Of a stretch of DNA of 64,000 bases, positions 1-8,859 are shown piece by piece. Source of the stretch: Tranquillimonas alkanivorans (GTDB lineage: Bacteria; Pseudomonadota; Alphaproteobacteria; Rhodobacterales; Rhodobacteraceae). Under the pieces are notes generated by a model. It saw only the letters and a list, made by a program, of their open reading frames with translations, had not been told where the DNA came from and did no database searches. How positions within the stretch are numbered: the first letter of the stretch is position 1; every line of letters starts with the position of its first letter. Both the position numbers and the translations under genes were made by a program. Where the stretch lies: positions 1 through 64,000 of the forward strand of contig NZ_FOXA01000006.1 of assembly GCF_900115595.1 (NCBI RefSeq). Reading direction: 5' to 3'.

Positions 1-59
1 GGCTTCTCTCGCTTCCCAGCCATTCTCTGGTCCTCTCCATAACGGGATCATTTTATCCC

Positions 60-535
60 TGGGGGCGGACCACTCCAGCGGGGGCACTCCAGGTACGCCT
101 GGAAGAGCTCCGCGAGGCGGTGGTCGCGCAACCGAAAGAAGGCTGATCGCCAGCACCGATTGCCGGTCGCCTGCTCCATGAAGGCCTTCCTGTCCGTGTC
201 AGCCACGAGACGATCTATGCCTGCATTTACGGCTCCGATGGCCGATCCGCTGAGCTGGCGCACTATCTGCCCAGCCGTCGCAAGAAGCGCCAGGCGAGAT
301 ATTCCCGCAGACCGCGCGACCAAGCATGTCCGCCAGACCGATCCATTCATGAGCGCCCGGAACACGTCTCGTCGCGCGAGACGTTCGGCGACTGGGAGGG
401 CGATTTGATGATCTTCGAGCGCGCCCACGGCAACGCGAACGTCGCCTCGCTTATAGAACGCAAAACCCGCTTCGCCGTCCTCTTCCGCAACAACGACCGC
501 AGCACCACGCATCTGATGAACCGGCTGACGGATGT
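60..535 (+). pseudogene. IS30-family transposase remnant
   Basis: In one frame the translation reads like the middle of an IS30-family DDE transposase. It contains SPAPIAGRL, then VRVSHETIYACIYG, a basic linker (PSRRKKRQARYSRRPRD), RSIHERP, and the catalytic-region start GDWEGDLM followed by SLIERKTRFAVLF. An in-frame TGA at 144-146 stands where the family has the Trp of GWSPEQIAGRL. The N-terminal helix-turn-helix and everything after NRLTDV, including the later catalytic residues, are missing. After about 535 the sequence no longer resembles the family and runs into the end of the convergent DUF296 gene. The copy is dead, with no intact terminal repeats visible. Confidence 0.85.
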
Positions 536-548
536 CAGCAAATCTCCG

Positions 549-1397
549 TCAGCACATGCGGAACAGCATTTCGGCGGTCACGCAGACATTGTTGACGCCG
601 CGCCGAAGAACGCCTTTCCGGAAGCTGCCGTCGAACCCGACCGAGGCGGCGGTGATCGCGGCTTTACCGTTGGACACCGCCCCCTCCGTGACTAGCACCT
701 CGGTGGCGTAACTGTTGTTGCCCGCGCCTCCGACGAACGTGGTGCCTACCAGACTGCCAAGACCCTCGACCGCGCAATCCCTCATTCGGTGCGCCCGAGC
801 AACTTGCTCCACCGCCTCGGTGACGTCGCTGTTGGGCCGCAGGGTGTAGAGCAGCCCCTGCGCTCCGCCGGCCGATGGCGCGCCGCTCGCAACCGGCGCA
901 AAAAGAGAGAAGCCGGTCTCGGCATCGTCCTGCACCCGCAGGATCGCGCCTGAGATGCCCCACCCTTCGACCTTGACCTGCCGTGTCAGCGTGCGGCCCT
1001 CGGGCAACAGATGGCCCATCGCGCGGCGGCCGTCGGCGCCGCTCCAGATCCCGTGGCAATGGGCGAAAGGTTCCCCCGCCTTTTCGCCCAGGTGCAGGCC
1101 CGCGAAGTGGATGCAGGCTTTCTCTATGTGCCTCGTGTCGCTGTACCACGCGGCGCGGCCGTCGCCCGGTGCGGGCGCGGGGATGACGTAGTCGAGGGCT
1201 TCGACCTCGACATCCGAGAGCCGTAGATAGGCGGCGCGGTAACCCGCTGCCCCGACCGCCTGCACCAGCGCGTCGTGCAACGGGGCGTGCGCCGGAAGCG
1301 TCAGCGACAGCGGATGCAACCGGCACGGGACGGCCGAGTGACGGTCCGCCTGCACCGGCCCCGGGTGACGGATGCGCGCGCCGGGACCGGCCGTCAT
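549..1397 (-). CDS. PPC/DUF296-domain protein (two domains)
   Basis: A 282-residue protein starting with ATG at 1397, which overlaps the stop of the upstream acyl-CoA ligase (ATGA), so the two are translationally coupled. The N-terminal half contains AHCHGIW and GHLLPEGRTL, the His-rich signature of DUF296/PPC domains. The C-terminal half repeats the fold (LRPNSDVTEAVEQVARAH, GLGSLVGTTFVGG). Prokaryotic members of this family are small soluble proteins of poorly known function; some sit in CoA-catabolic operons, as here. The protein ends in MLFRMC directly beside the IS30 remnant, so its last residues may have been altered by that insertion. The function is inferred only from context: it belongs with the ligase and thiolase. 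Confidence 0.75.
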   Translation of the reverse strand: MTAGPGARIRHPGPVQADRHSAVPCRLHPLSLTLPAHAPLHDALVQAVGAAGYRAAYLRLSDVEVEALDYVIPAPAPGDGRAAWYSDTRHIEKACIHFAGLHLGEKAGEPFAHCHGIWSGADGRRAMGHLLPEGRTLTRQVKVEGWGISGAILRVQDDAETGFSLFAPVASGAPSAGGAQGLLYTLRPNSDVTEAVEQVARAHRMRDCAVEGLGSLVGTTFVGGAGNNSYATEVLVTEGAVSNGKAAITAASVGFDGSFRKGVLRRGVNNVCVTAEMLFRMC

Positions 1398-2998
1398 TCC
1401 ACCGGCGCCGGCAGGTGTCCCCGCGCTTCCAGCTCGGCGCGGATCATCTTCTTGGTAATTTTGCCATAGGCGGATTTCGGCATCTCGCTCCAGAAGACGA
1501 CGAAGCGGGGCATCTTGTAGCGCGCGACCCTGCCGTCGAGCCACGACAGAAGAGCGTCGGCGTCGGGTTCGGCATCCGCGCGGGCCACGCAGACTGCCAC
1601 GCCGACCTCCCCCCATTTCGGGTCCGGCACGCCCAGAACCGCCACCTCCGAGATGTCCGGATGCTCCAGTATCTTCTCCTCGATCTCGCGCGGATACACG
1701 TTCGACCCGCCCGAGATGTACATGTCGGACTGCCGGCCGGTGAGGTAGAGGAAGCCCTGCTCGTCCATGTGGCCCAGGTCGCCGGTCAGGAACCAGCCGT
1801 CGCGGAAACTCTTGGCGTTGGCCTCGGGGTTGTCGAAGTAGCCGGCGAAGACGGCGGGTCCGATCACGGCGATCTCGCCCGTCTCGCCCGGCGGCAAGTC
1901 CCGCCCCTCGGCGTCCTGCACCTGAACCTGCATGCCGGTGCGGGCGAAGCCGCAGGTACCGATCCGCATGTGCCGATCATCGGCGTGATGATGCGTGGGC
2001 GGCAGGACGGTGATATTTCCCGTCACCTCGCCCAGCCCGAAATACTGCACCAGCACCGGTCCCAGCTTGTCCAGGGCGCGCACCTGGTCGGCGCGGTACA
2101 TCGGCGCGCCGGCATAGATCATGTAGCGCAGGCTGGAGCGGTCGTGGACGTCCACCGACGGATGCTCGACGAGCAGCTTCACGATGGTCGGCACGGTGAA
2201 GAGGTTGCTGACCTTCCACCGCTCGACCAGCGACCATATCTCGACCGGGTCGAACTTCTCGCCCGCGGGCAGCACGGTCTTCACCCCGTGGGCCACCTGC
2301 GCAAGCTGGTGGATGCCCGCGCCGTGCGACAGCGGTGCGACCACGACCGAGGCGTCGTCGGGGCCCGTGTCCGGCATCAAGTCGCACAGGTGGTTGGTGA
2401 CGACGAAGGCCATCTGCCCATGTGTGAGCACCGCGGCCTTGGGGCGGCCCGTGGTGCCCGAGGTGAAGAAGAACCACGCCGGGTCGTCGCGGTCCACCGC
2501 CACTGGCGCGAGCGGCTGGCCGGCGTGGCGCGCGACGAGCGCGTCGAAGTCCTCGCCGAAGCCGGACTCGCCGATCGAGACGGTGAACTCCACGTGCGGC
2601 GCGCAAGCTTCGGCGTGACCCGCGAACGCCCCGCCGCAGATCAGGCCGCACGCCCGAGAGGACTGCGCGAGCCATGCGACCTCTTCGGCCGACTGGCGAT
2701 AGTTTGCGGGCACCCAGATCGCGCCGATGCGCCAGCAGGCGAACATCGACTCGAACATCTGGTTGCAGTTGGCCGACTGCACCAGCACGCGATCGCCCTT
2801 CCGTACGCCGTACTCCTCGCGCAGGGCGCGGGCGAAGGCGGCGGCGCGGGCCTCCATCTCGGCCCAGCTCCAGGTGCGCTCGCCCCAGACGAAGCCGGTG
2901 GCGTCGCCCAATCTCCGGGCGCTTTCGGTGAGGAAGTGCGACAGGTTCATCACGCGGGTCGAGACGGGCGCGTTGCCGCCGGACAGGTCGATGCTCAA
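1394..2998 (-). CDS. acyl-CoA synthetase (AMP-forming)
   Basis: A 534-residue ANL-superfamily ligase that activates a carboxylic acid to its CoA thioester via an acyl-adenylate. Visible motifs are the phosphate-binding loop FFFTSGTTGRPKAAV, the A5-like YFGLGEVTG, the A7 motif DGWFLTGDLG, the A8 hinge TGRQSDMYISGG, and the C-terminal catalytic lysine region PKSAYGKITKKMI. It overlaps the thiolase stop upstream by 4 bases and the DUF296 start downstream. The substrate cannot be read from the sequence; the operon (thiolase, adjacent SDR and TRAP carrier) suggests a short or aromatic acid imported by the divergent TRAP system. Confidence 0.9.
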   Translation of the reverse strand: MSIDLSGGNAPVSTRVMNLSHFLTESARRLGDATGFVWGERTWSWAEMEARAAAFARALREEYGVRKGDRVLVQSANCNQMFESMFACWRIGAIWVPANYRQSAEEVAWLAQSSRACGLICGGAFAGHAEACAPHVEFTVSIGESGFGEDFDALVARHAGQPLAPVAVDRDDPAWFFFTSGTTGRPKAAVLTHGQMAFVVTNHLCDLMPDTGPDDASVVVAPLSHGAGIHQLAQVAHGVKTVLPAGEKFDPVEIWSLVERWKVSNLFTVPTIVKLLVEHPSVDVHDRSSLRYMIYAGAPMYRADQVRALDKLGPVLVQYFGLGEVTGNITVLPPTHHHADDRHMRIGTCGFARTGMQVQVQDAEGRDLPPGETGEIAVIGPAVFAGYFDNPEANAKSFRDGWFLTGDLGHMDEQGFLYLTGRQSDMYISGGSNVYPREIEEKILEHPDISEVAVLGVPDPKWGEVGVAVCVARADAEPDADALLSWLDGRVARYKMPRFVVFWSEMPKSAYGKITKKMIRAELEARGHLPAPVE

Positions 2999-4164
2999 GA
3001 GACGCGCTCCAGGATCGAGACGTAGTTGGCCACCGCCGCGCCGCCCATGTTGAACACGCCAGCGCGCTCGGCGCCGGGGATCTGCATGTCGCCCGCTTCT
3101 TCCGCCAGTTGCATCGCGGCCATCACGTGCATCGACACGCCCGTGGCCCCGATGGGGTGGCCCTTCGACTTCAGGCCTCCCGAGGCGTTCACCGGCAGCC
3201 GGCCGTCCTTCTGCGTCACGCCCTCGCGGATCACGCGGTGGCCCTGCCCCGGCTCGGCCAGGCCCATCGCCTCGTATTCCAGCAATTCCGCGATGGTGAA
3301 GCAGTCGTGGGTCTCGACCAGCGACAGGTCGTCGAGCGTCAGGCCCGCCTGTTCGAGCGCGGCGGCCCAGGCGCGGCGGGCACCGGCGAACTGGGTCACG
3401 TCGCGGCGGGACAGCGCCATGATGTCGTTGGCCTGCACCCGGGCGCGGAAGGCGATGGCGCGCTTCATCTCGGCAGCCGTTTCGGCATTGGCCAGCACCA
3501 GCGCCGCCGCGCCGTCCGAGATGAGCGAGCAGTCGGTGCGCCGAAGCGGCCCGGCGACCTGGGGGTTCTTATCGGAGACCGCGTTGCAGAAGGCCACGCC
3601 GAAGTCCTTGCGCATGTGCGCGAACGGGTTGGCCATGCCGTTGGCGTGGTTCTTCGCCGCGATCATCGCCAGCTCTTCCGAGCGGTCGCCGTAGCGCTGG
3701 AAATAACCGTTGGCGATCTGGCCGAAGAGCCCGGCAAAGCCCGCGTCGATGTCCGCCTCCTCCTTGCGATAGCTCGCTCCGAGCAGGATGTCCCCGACCT
3801 CGGCCGTGGGCGTGGCGGTCATCTTCTCGGCGCCCACGACAAGCGCGATGCGGCCGCGCCCGGCCTCGATGAAGTCCATCGCGCCGTGCAGCGCGGCCGA
3901 ACCGGTGGCGCAAGCGTTCTCGTAGCGGGTGGCCGGGGTGTGGGCGAAGCGCTCGTCCCCCATCGCGACCAGCGCGCCCTGGAAGTCCTGCTTCGAGAAG
4001 CCGTTGTTGAACACGCCGACGAAGATGCCGTCAACGTCCTCGGGCGTGGTGCCCGCATGCTCGAGCGCGGGATCGACAGCGGCGGCCATCAGCGCCTCGG
4101 TGTCGGGAAGCTCGGACTTGCCGAACTGGGTGTGGGCCCAGCCCACGATCTGTGCCCGTGTCAT
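2995..4164 (-). CDS. thiolase / acetyl-CoA acetyltransferase (SCP2-like)
   Basis: A 389-residue thiolase-superfamily protein. The nucleophilic cysteine lies in YENACATGSAA, the first catalytic His region is ETHDCFTIAE, and the second is SKGHPIGATG near the C-terminus. The Cys-x-Gly motif near the C-terminus of classical degradative thiolases is not seen (FNMGGAAVANYV occurs instead), which places it in the SCP2-type/lipid-transfer branch. It probably performs the last carbon-carbon cleavage, or an acyl transfer, in the pathway fed by the adjacent ligase. It starts 4 bases inside the end of the IclR gene upstream (ATGA-type coupling). Confidence 0.88.
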   Translation of the reverse strand: MTRAQIVGWAHTQFGKSELPDTEALMAAAVDPALEHAGTTPEDVDGIFVGVFNNGFSKQDFQGALVAMGDERFAHTPATRYENACATGSAALHGAMDFIEAGRGRIALVVGAEKMTATPTAEVGDILLGASYRKEEADIDAGFAGLFGQIANGYFQRYGDRSEELAMIAAKNHANGMANPFAHMRKDFGVAFCNAVSDKNPQVAGPLRRTDCSLISDGAAALVLANAETAAEMKRAIAFRARVQANDIMALSRRDVTQFAGARRAWAAALEQAGLTLDDLSLVETHDCFTIAELLEYEAMGLAEPGQGHRVIREGVTQKDGRLPVNASGGLKSKGHPIGATGVSMHVMAAMQLAEEAGDMQIPGAERAGVFNMGGAAVANYVSILERVS

Positions 4165-4988
4165 CGTGCGGGGTCTCCTCCATTGGCCGACCGCGCGGCA
4201 TAGACCTGCGCGAGTCGCTTTTCGATCTGCTCGGCCTCGGCCTGAAGCAGGCGGGCGAGCTCTTCACGTCGGGGGGTCTGCATTCGGCTCTCTATCGCGG
4301 CGAGCGACACGGCCCCGGCCACCGTTCCGTCGGGGCGGCGCAGCGCAACGCCGATGCCCCAGGAGTCGGGGAAGATCAGGCCAGGGTTGGTGGCGTACCC
4401 GGCTGCGCGGGTGCGCGCCACGTGGTCGCGCAGCATCTCTGTTGCGAGGCCCGGGTAGTCCGAGGCCAGCACGCCGGCATTCGCCCCAAGCACCGCCTCG
4501 GCCTCTTCCTCCGGCAACGCGGCCAGCATCGCCAGCGATCCCGCCCCGACCCCAAGCGGATGGTGGTTGCCGGGCATCAGCGCATGGGTCCGGATCGGAT
4601 AGGTCCCTTCCTCGCGGTGCAGGCACACCGAGGCCGTGTCGCGGCGGACCGAGACGAAAGCGGTGTCGCCGGTCTCTCGCGCCAGGCGACGCAGGGCCTC
4701 TCCGGCCATCTCGAGAAGCCCGTGCCGCCGGGCCGCCAGAGTGCCAAGGACATACGCCTCCTCGCCCAGCCGGTAGAGGCGCGAGTCGGGGTTCTGCTCG
4801 ACCAGGCCCGCCCGCATCAGCGCCAGCACCAGCCGTCTGGCCGTCGGCTTGTTCAGCCCCGATTCCGCCACAAGCGCGGTCAGCGACACACCCCTCTCGG
4901 GCTGCCGGCCGATCAGGCTGAGCAGCGCCAATGCGCGGTCCACGCTCTGCGTCCCGCCGGGCGGACTGGGGGGCACCTGCTGGTTCAC
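4161..4988 (-). CDS. IclR-family transcriptional regulator
   Basis: A 275-residue IclR regulator. An N-terminal winged helix (SVDRALALLSLIGRQPERGVS, then SGLNKPTARRLVLAL) is followed by the effector-binding domain. The GTG at 4988 is preferred because AAGAAGG lies 11 bases upstream and the protein then begins just before the helix-turn-helix, as usual for the family; longer in-frame starts add low-complexity sequence only. It is the first gene of the ligase operon and divergent from the dctP-type gene at 5174, so it very likely controls both. A 7-bp inverted repeat in the intergenic region is a candidate operator. Confidence 0.9.
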   Translation of the reverse strand: MNQQVPPSPPGGTQSVDRALALLSLIGRQPERGVSLTALVAESGLNKPTARRLVLALMRAGLVEQNPDSRLYRLGEEAYVLGTLAARRHGLLEMAGEALRRLARETGDTAFVSVRRDTASVCLHREEGTYPIRTHALMPGNHHPLGVGAGSLAMLAALPEEEAEAVLGANAGVLASDYPGLATEMLRDHVARTRAAGYATNPGLIFPDSWGIGVALRRPDGTVAGAVSLAAIESRMQTPRREELARLLQAEAEQIEKRLAQVYAARSANGGDPAR

Positions 4989-5055
4989 GATGTGGACCAC
5001 CTTCTTGCTTCCGATACCGTCTGAGCGATAAATTCCATGAGATTGTGAGTTTGCT

Positions 5056-5078
5056 AGCCGAAAATTGCAAGTTCGGCT
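5056..5078. promoter_or_regulatory. candidate IclR operator
   Basis: A perfect 7-bp inverted repeat, AGCCGAA (5056-5062) and TTCGGCT (5072-5078), separated by 9 bases, lies between the divergent IclR and TRAP genes. The position fits an IclR dimer site, but the assignment is inferred from symmetry and location alone. Confidence 0.45.
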
Positions 5079-5173
5079 TGTCTCCGGCAGCATTCTTTGA
5101 TCCATATTGTGAACACTGCGGGCCGGGCGACCCCGAAGGACCCGCCGCAAAGAGGGAAAGTGGAGGAGTAACC

Positions 5174-6169
5174 ATGACATTCGCCAAACTCGGCGCGACG
5201 ACCGCCCTGGCCGCCGTGCTCGCCGTCACCGCCGCCTCGGCCGAGACGCTGCGCCTGTCGCACAACACCGGCGACACCACGACCTGGCATCAGGGCGCCG
5301 AGCGCTTCGCCGAGCTTCTGTCCGAGAAGACCGGCGGCGAGATCGACGCGCGTGTCTTCCCCAACGCCCAGCTTTCGGGCGGCGACCAGATGCGCCAGGC
5401 CGAGATGGTGGGCCGCGGTGCGCTCGACCTCGTGGTGACCTCGGCGATCAACGTGACGCCGCTGGTGCCCGAGATGGCCGTCTTCTCGCTGCCCTACCTC
5501 TACGCCAACTACGACCAGGTGGACGCGACGACCCAGGGCGCGCCGGCAGACCTGCTCGAGGACATCCTGCGCGACAAGGGCATCGAGGTCCTGGCGTGGG
5601 GCGAAAACGGCTTCCGCGAGGTGACCAACAACGTCCGCCCGATCAAGTCGCCGGCGGACATGGAAGGCCTGAACATGCGCGTCGCGGGCCCGATGTACAT
5701 CGACGTGATGAACGCGCTCGGCGCCAACCCCCAGCAGATGCAGTGGGGCGAGACGCTGACCGCCCTGCAGCAGGGCGTGGTCGACGGGCAGGAGAACCCG
5801 ATCGGCGCGGTGATCATTCCGCAGCAGGTCTACGAGGTGCAGGACTACATCACCACCTGGCACTATTCCTACGACCCGATCTTCCTCGGCATCTCGAAAG
5901 AGAAGTGGGACAGCTACGACGCCGAGACGCAGGAACAGATCCGTGCCGCTGCCGAAGAGGCGATGGCCTACCAGCGCGAGATCACCCGCGAAGGCACGGC
6001 CAAGGGCGTCGATTTCCTGCGCGAGCAGGGCATGGAGGTCTATGAACCGTCGGACGCCGAGCTTCAGGCGTTCCGCGAAGCGACGCAGCCCGCCTTCGAC
6101 CAGTGGGCCGAGCGCGTCGGCCCCGAGATCGTGTCCGCCTTCCAGGACGCCATCGCGGCGACCGAGTGA
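5174..6169 (+). CDS. TRAP transporter solute-binding protein (DctP)
   Basis: A 331-residue periplasmic binding protein. The signal peptide runs through about residue 22 (LAAVLAVTAASA, cleavage before ETLRLSHN). The mature chain has the DctP layout, with GGDQMRQAEMVGRGALDLVV and, in the second lobe, MRVAGPMYIDVMNALGANP followed by TALQQGVVDGQENP. The ATG at 5174 is preceded by GGAGG. It delivers an organic acid to the DctQM membrane genes immediately downstream. The ligand is unknown, though the divergent acyl-CoA ligase suggests a carboxylate that is then activated with CoA. Confidence 0.92.
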   Translation: MTFAKLGATTALAAVLAVTAASAETLRLSHNTGDTTTWHQGAERFAELLSEKTGGEIDARVFPNAQLSGGDQMRQAEMVGRGALDLVVTSAINVTPLVPEMAVFSLPYLYANYDQVDATTQGAPADLLEDILRDKGIEVLAWGENGFREVTNNVRPIKSPADMEGLNMRVAGPMYIDVMNALGANPQQMQWGETLTALQQGVVDGQENPIGAVIIPQQVYEVQDYITTWHYSYDPIFLGISKEKWDSYDAETQEQIRAAAEEAMAYQREITREGTAKGVDFLREQGMEVYEPSDAELQAFREATQPAFDQWAERVGPEIVSAFQDAIAATE

Positions 6170-6176
6170 CGGACAC

Positions 6177-6203
6177 GCGCGGGCCCGCAAGCCGGGCCCG
6201 CGC
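6177..6203 (+). promoter_or_regulatory. hairpin between dctP and dctQ
   Basis: A perfect 11-bp stem (6177-6187 with 6193-6203) with a 5-base loop lies 7 bases after the dctP stop and before the dctQ start, with no strong U tract. In binding-protein operons such hairpins commonly protect the upstream mRNA or attenuate transcription, so that more binding protein than membrane protein is made. That role is inferred. Confidence 0.6.
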
Positions 6204-6234
6204 CACCCCCTGATTTTCCCCGAGGACGAGAGCG

Positions 6235-6729
6235 GTGCTGGCCTTCATCCTGCGCGAAGCCGAGAAGATCGTGTGCGCGATCATCTTCCTGGCGATGACC
6301 CTCCTGGGCTTCGCCAACGTGGTGGTCAGATACGGCACCAACTTCTCGCTCGCCGCGACCGAAGAGCTTCTGACAAACGGGTTCCTGCTGCTGACCATCT
6401 TCGGCTCGGCCATCGCCGCGCGGCGGGGCGAGCATCTGGCAGTGACGCTCGTCCACGACCTCCTGCCCCGCCCCCTGCGCGTCGCGGTGTTCCTGCTGGC
6501 GGCCGCGCTGTCGGTCCTCCTGCTGGCCATGTCGGCCTACTTCTCGTGGCAGGTGCTGATGAACCTCGTGGACAACGGCATGCGCTCGTACGCGCTCGGC
6601 CTGCCCGCTTGGTATTACCAGGCGGCCGTGCCCTTCGGCTTCGCGCTGATCATCGTGCGCTATCTCCAGCACGTTCACGAGACCGTCGGCGCCCGGGCGC
6701 CTGAGCCGCAGGCCTATCCCGATGTCTGA
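6235..6729 (+). CDS. TRAP transporter small permease (DctQ)
   Basis: A 164-residue membrane protein with four predicted helices (for example VCAIIFLAMTLLGFANVVV and VAVFLLAAALSVLLLAM), the DctQ topology. It starts with GTG at 6235 and overlaps the DctM start by 8 bases. The family RRGEHL-type segment is visible (AARRGEHLAVTLV). It forms the inner-membrane complex with the large permease that follows. Confidence 0.9.
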   Translation: MLAFILREAEKIVCAIIFLAMTLLGFANVVVRYGTNFSLAATEELLTNGFLLLTIFGSAIAARRGEHLAVTLVHDLLPRPLRVAVFLLAAALSVLLLAMSAYFSWQVLMNLVDNGMRSYALGLPAWYYQAAVPFGFALIIVRYLQHVHETVGARAPEPQAYPDV

Positions 6730-8053
6730 GTTCCTGCCCGACATCTCGGCCGGCTCGCAGATGATCATCGCCTTCTTCGTGTTGATGGCCCTGCGTGTGC
6801 CCGTGGCCTTCGCGCTCGGCCTTTCCGCGATGTACGCGATGTGGCTGATCGGCTTCGGCTTGGAACTGGCCGGCGATCTGATCGCGACCGGCATCACCAA
6901 GTTCTCGCTGCTGGCGATCCCCTTCTTCATCCTCGCCGGCACGCTGATGGGCTCGCTCGGGATCGCCGAGCGGATGATCCGGTTCTTCCGCGTGCTCATC
7001 GGCTCCACCCCCGGCGGCATGGGCGTCGTGGGTACCGTGGTCTGCCTGTTCTGGGGCGCGGTCAGCGGCTCGGGCCCCGCATCCGTGGCGGCGATCGGCC
7101 CGATGATCATCAAGGGGATGGAGGAGGACGGATACTCCCGCGCCTATGCCTCGGGCCTCGTCTGCACCGGCGCGGCCCTGTCCATCGTCATCCCGCCGTC
7201 CATCGGGCTCGTCATCTTCGGCGTGATCGCCGAGACGTCGATCTCCCAACTCTTCATCGCCGCCATCGTGCCGGGCCTGTTCATGGGCCTGACGATGCTG
7301 GCCACCCTGCCCTTCGCCAAGAAGCCCGGTCATGGCGGCGCGCCGAGCCTTGAGGCGCTGGATCCCGCGCCCTACGGGGGCCAGCCCTATGGCCGCCGCC
7401 TCTGGACCGCCTTCCGGGAGTCGTTCTGGGGCCTGATGACGCCGGTTGTGATCCTGGGCGGCATCTACTCGGGCGTCTTCACCCCGACCGAAGCGGCGCT
7501 GGTGGCCACCGTCTATGCCCTGGGCGTCGGCGCGCTGGCCTATCGCACGCTCACCTTCCGGGGGCTCTACGACGCGCTGAGCGACGCGGCCGCGTCCTCG
7601 GCCGTCGTGATGCTGGTGGTCGCATATGCCAGCCTGTTCGGCTGGGTGGTGACGGTGGACGACCTGATCGGCACCTACTCGACCGCGCTGCTGGGGATCA
7701 GCGGGAACGAGTGGGTGATCCTCATGGTCATCATGGTGATCCTGCTGATTGCCGGGATGTTCATGGACCCGGTGACGGTGATGTTCATCTCTCTGCCGAT
7801 CTTCCTGCCGGTGACGCGAGAACTGGGGTGGGACCCGGTATGGTTCGGCGTGATGGTGATGGTGAACCTCGCCATCGGGCTGATCACACCGCCCGTCGGG
7901 ATCAATCTCTACGTCGCCGCCAACGTCACGCGGCTTTCCATCGAGCGCATCGCGCGGGGCGCGCTGCCGTTTCTGCTCACCAGCATCATCGGCTTGGCAG
8001 TGATCGCGGCGCTGCCCGGCCTGTCGCTGGCGCTGGTTGCCTTCATCAAATGA
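6722..8053 (+). CDS. TRAP transporter large permease (DctM)
   Basis: A 443-residue permease with about 12 hydrophobic segments. DctM signatures include SGSGPASVAAIGPMII, GAALSIVIPPSIGLVIFGV and NLAIGLITPPVGINLYVAAN. It couples inward Na+ flow to substrate uptake with DctP and DctQ. An SDR gene follows 19 bases downstream with a strong GGAGGAG site, which suggests an operon of four genes. Confidence 0.95.
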   Translation: MSEFLPDISAGSQMIIAFFVLMALRVPVAFALGLSAMYAMWLIGFGLELAGDLIATGITKFSLLAIPFFILAGTLMGSLGIAERMIRFFRVLIGSTPGGMGVVGTVVCLFWGAVSGSGPASVAAIGPMIIKGMEEDGYSRAYASGLVCTGAALSIVIPPSIGLVIFGVIAETSISQLFIAAIVPGLFMGLTMLATLPFAKKPGHGGAPSLEALDPAPYGGQPYGRRLWTAFRESFWGLMTPVVILGGIYSGVFTPTEAALVATVYALGVGALAYRTLTFRGLYDALSDAAASSAVVMLVVAYASLFGWVVTVDDLIGTYSTALLGISGNEWVILMVIMVILLIAGMFMDPVTVMFISLPIFLPVTRELGWDPVWFGVMVMVNLAIGLITPPVGINLYVAANVTRLSIERIARGALPFLLTSIIGLAVIAALPGLSLALVAFIK

Positions 8054-8072
8054 GATTCAGGGAGGAGTGGAC

Positions 8073-8834
8073 ATGACGCGCAAAGTCGCCGTGGTCACCG
8101 GCGCGGCCCGTGGCATCGGGCTCGCCACGACGAAGCTGTTCCTGGCCGACGGCTATGCCGTCGCCATGATCGACCGCGACGCCGACGCGCTGCACGATGC
8201 GGCGGGGCAGTTGCAGGACGTGCACCCGGTGGTCTGCGACGTCTCGCACCCCGATCAGGTCGACGCGATGGCGGCGGAGGTCGCGGGCGCGTTCGACCGG
8301 GTCGACGCCCTGGTGAACAACGCCGGCGTCGCCGATTTCGGGCCAATCCAGGAGCACGACTTCACCCGCTGGCGGCGCGTGATGGAGACGAACCTCGACG
8401 GTGTGTTCCTGATGTCGCAGGCGCTGGTCCCGCACCTGCGCGAGACGCGCGGCGCCATCGTCAACATAGCCTCGATCTCGGGCCTGCGGGCCAGCACGCT
8501 GCGCGTCGCCTACGGCACGTCCAAGGCGGCGGTGATCCACCTGACCAAGCAGCAGGCGGCGGAACTGGGCGAGTGGGGCATCCGCGCCAACTGCGTCGCG
8601 CCGGGGCCCGTGGACACGAAGCTCGCCCTCGCCGTGCACTCGCCCGAGATCCGGGCTGCCTATCACGACGCCATCCCGCTGAACCGCTATGGCAGCGAAC
8701 AGGAGATTGCGGAGGTAATCGTCTTCCTCTGCTCCGGCCGCGCGAGCTATGTCACGGGCCAGACCGTCGCCTCCGACGGCGGCTTCGGCTCGACGGGCAT
8801 CGGACTTCCTGCACTGCGCGGGCAGACCGCCTGA
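8073..8834 (+). CDS. SDR-family NAD(P)-dependent oxidoreductase
   Basis: A 253-residue classical short-chain dehydrogenase. It has the cofactor motif TGAARGIG near the N-terminus, an acidic D at the end of the second strand (MIDRDADA) pointing to NAD, NNAGV, and the catalytic set S (ASISG) and Y-x-x-x-K (YGTSKAA). It ends in the family pattern YVTGQTVASDGGFGSTG. It is the last gene of the TRAP operon and probably oxidises the imported substrate or a hydroxyacyl intermediate; the exact substrate cannot be assigned. Confidence 0.9.
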   Translation: MTRKVAVVTGAARGIGLATTKLFLADGYAVAMIDRDADALHDAAGQLQDVHPVVCDVSHPDQVDAMAAEVAGAFDRVDALVNNAGVADFGPIQEHDFTRWRRVMETNLDGVFLMSQALVPHLRETRGAIVNIASISGLRASTLRVAYGTSKAAVIHLTKQQAAELGEWGIRANCVAPGPVDTKLALAVHSPEIRAAYHDAIPLNRYGSEQEIAEVIVFLCSGRASYVTGQTVASDGGFGSTGIGLPALRGQTA

Positions 8835-8859
8835 TCGCGGCGGGCTGCCGGGGCCAGCG

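Noticed and set aside
1-59. Inverted-repeat end of the IS30 element at the left edge
   Set aside because: No partner repeat was found on the other side of the remnant and the window edge cuts the context.
1415-3025. 536-codon plus-strand frame opposite the acyl-CoA ligase
   Set aside because: His/Arg/Gly-rich antisense shadow of a gene with all ligase motifs.
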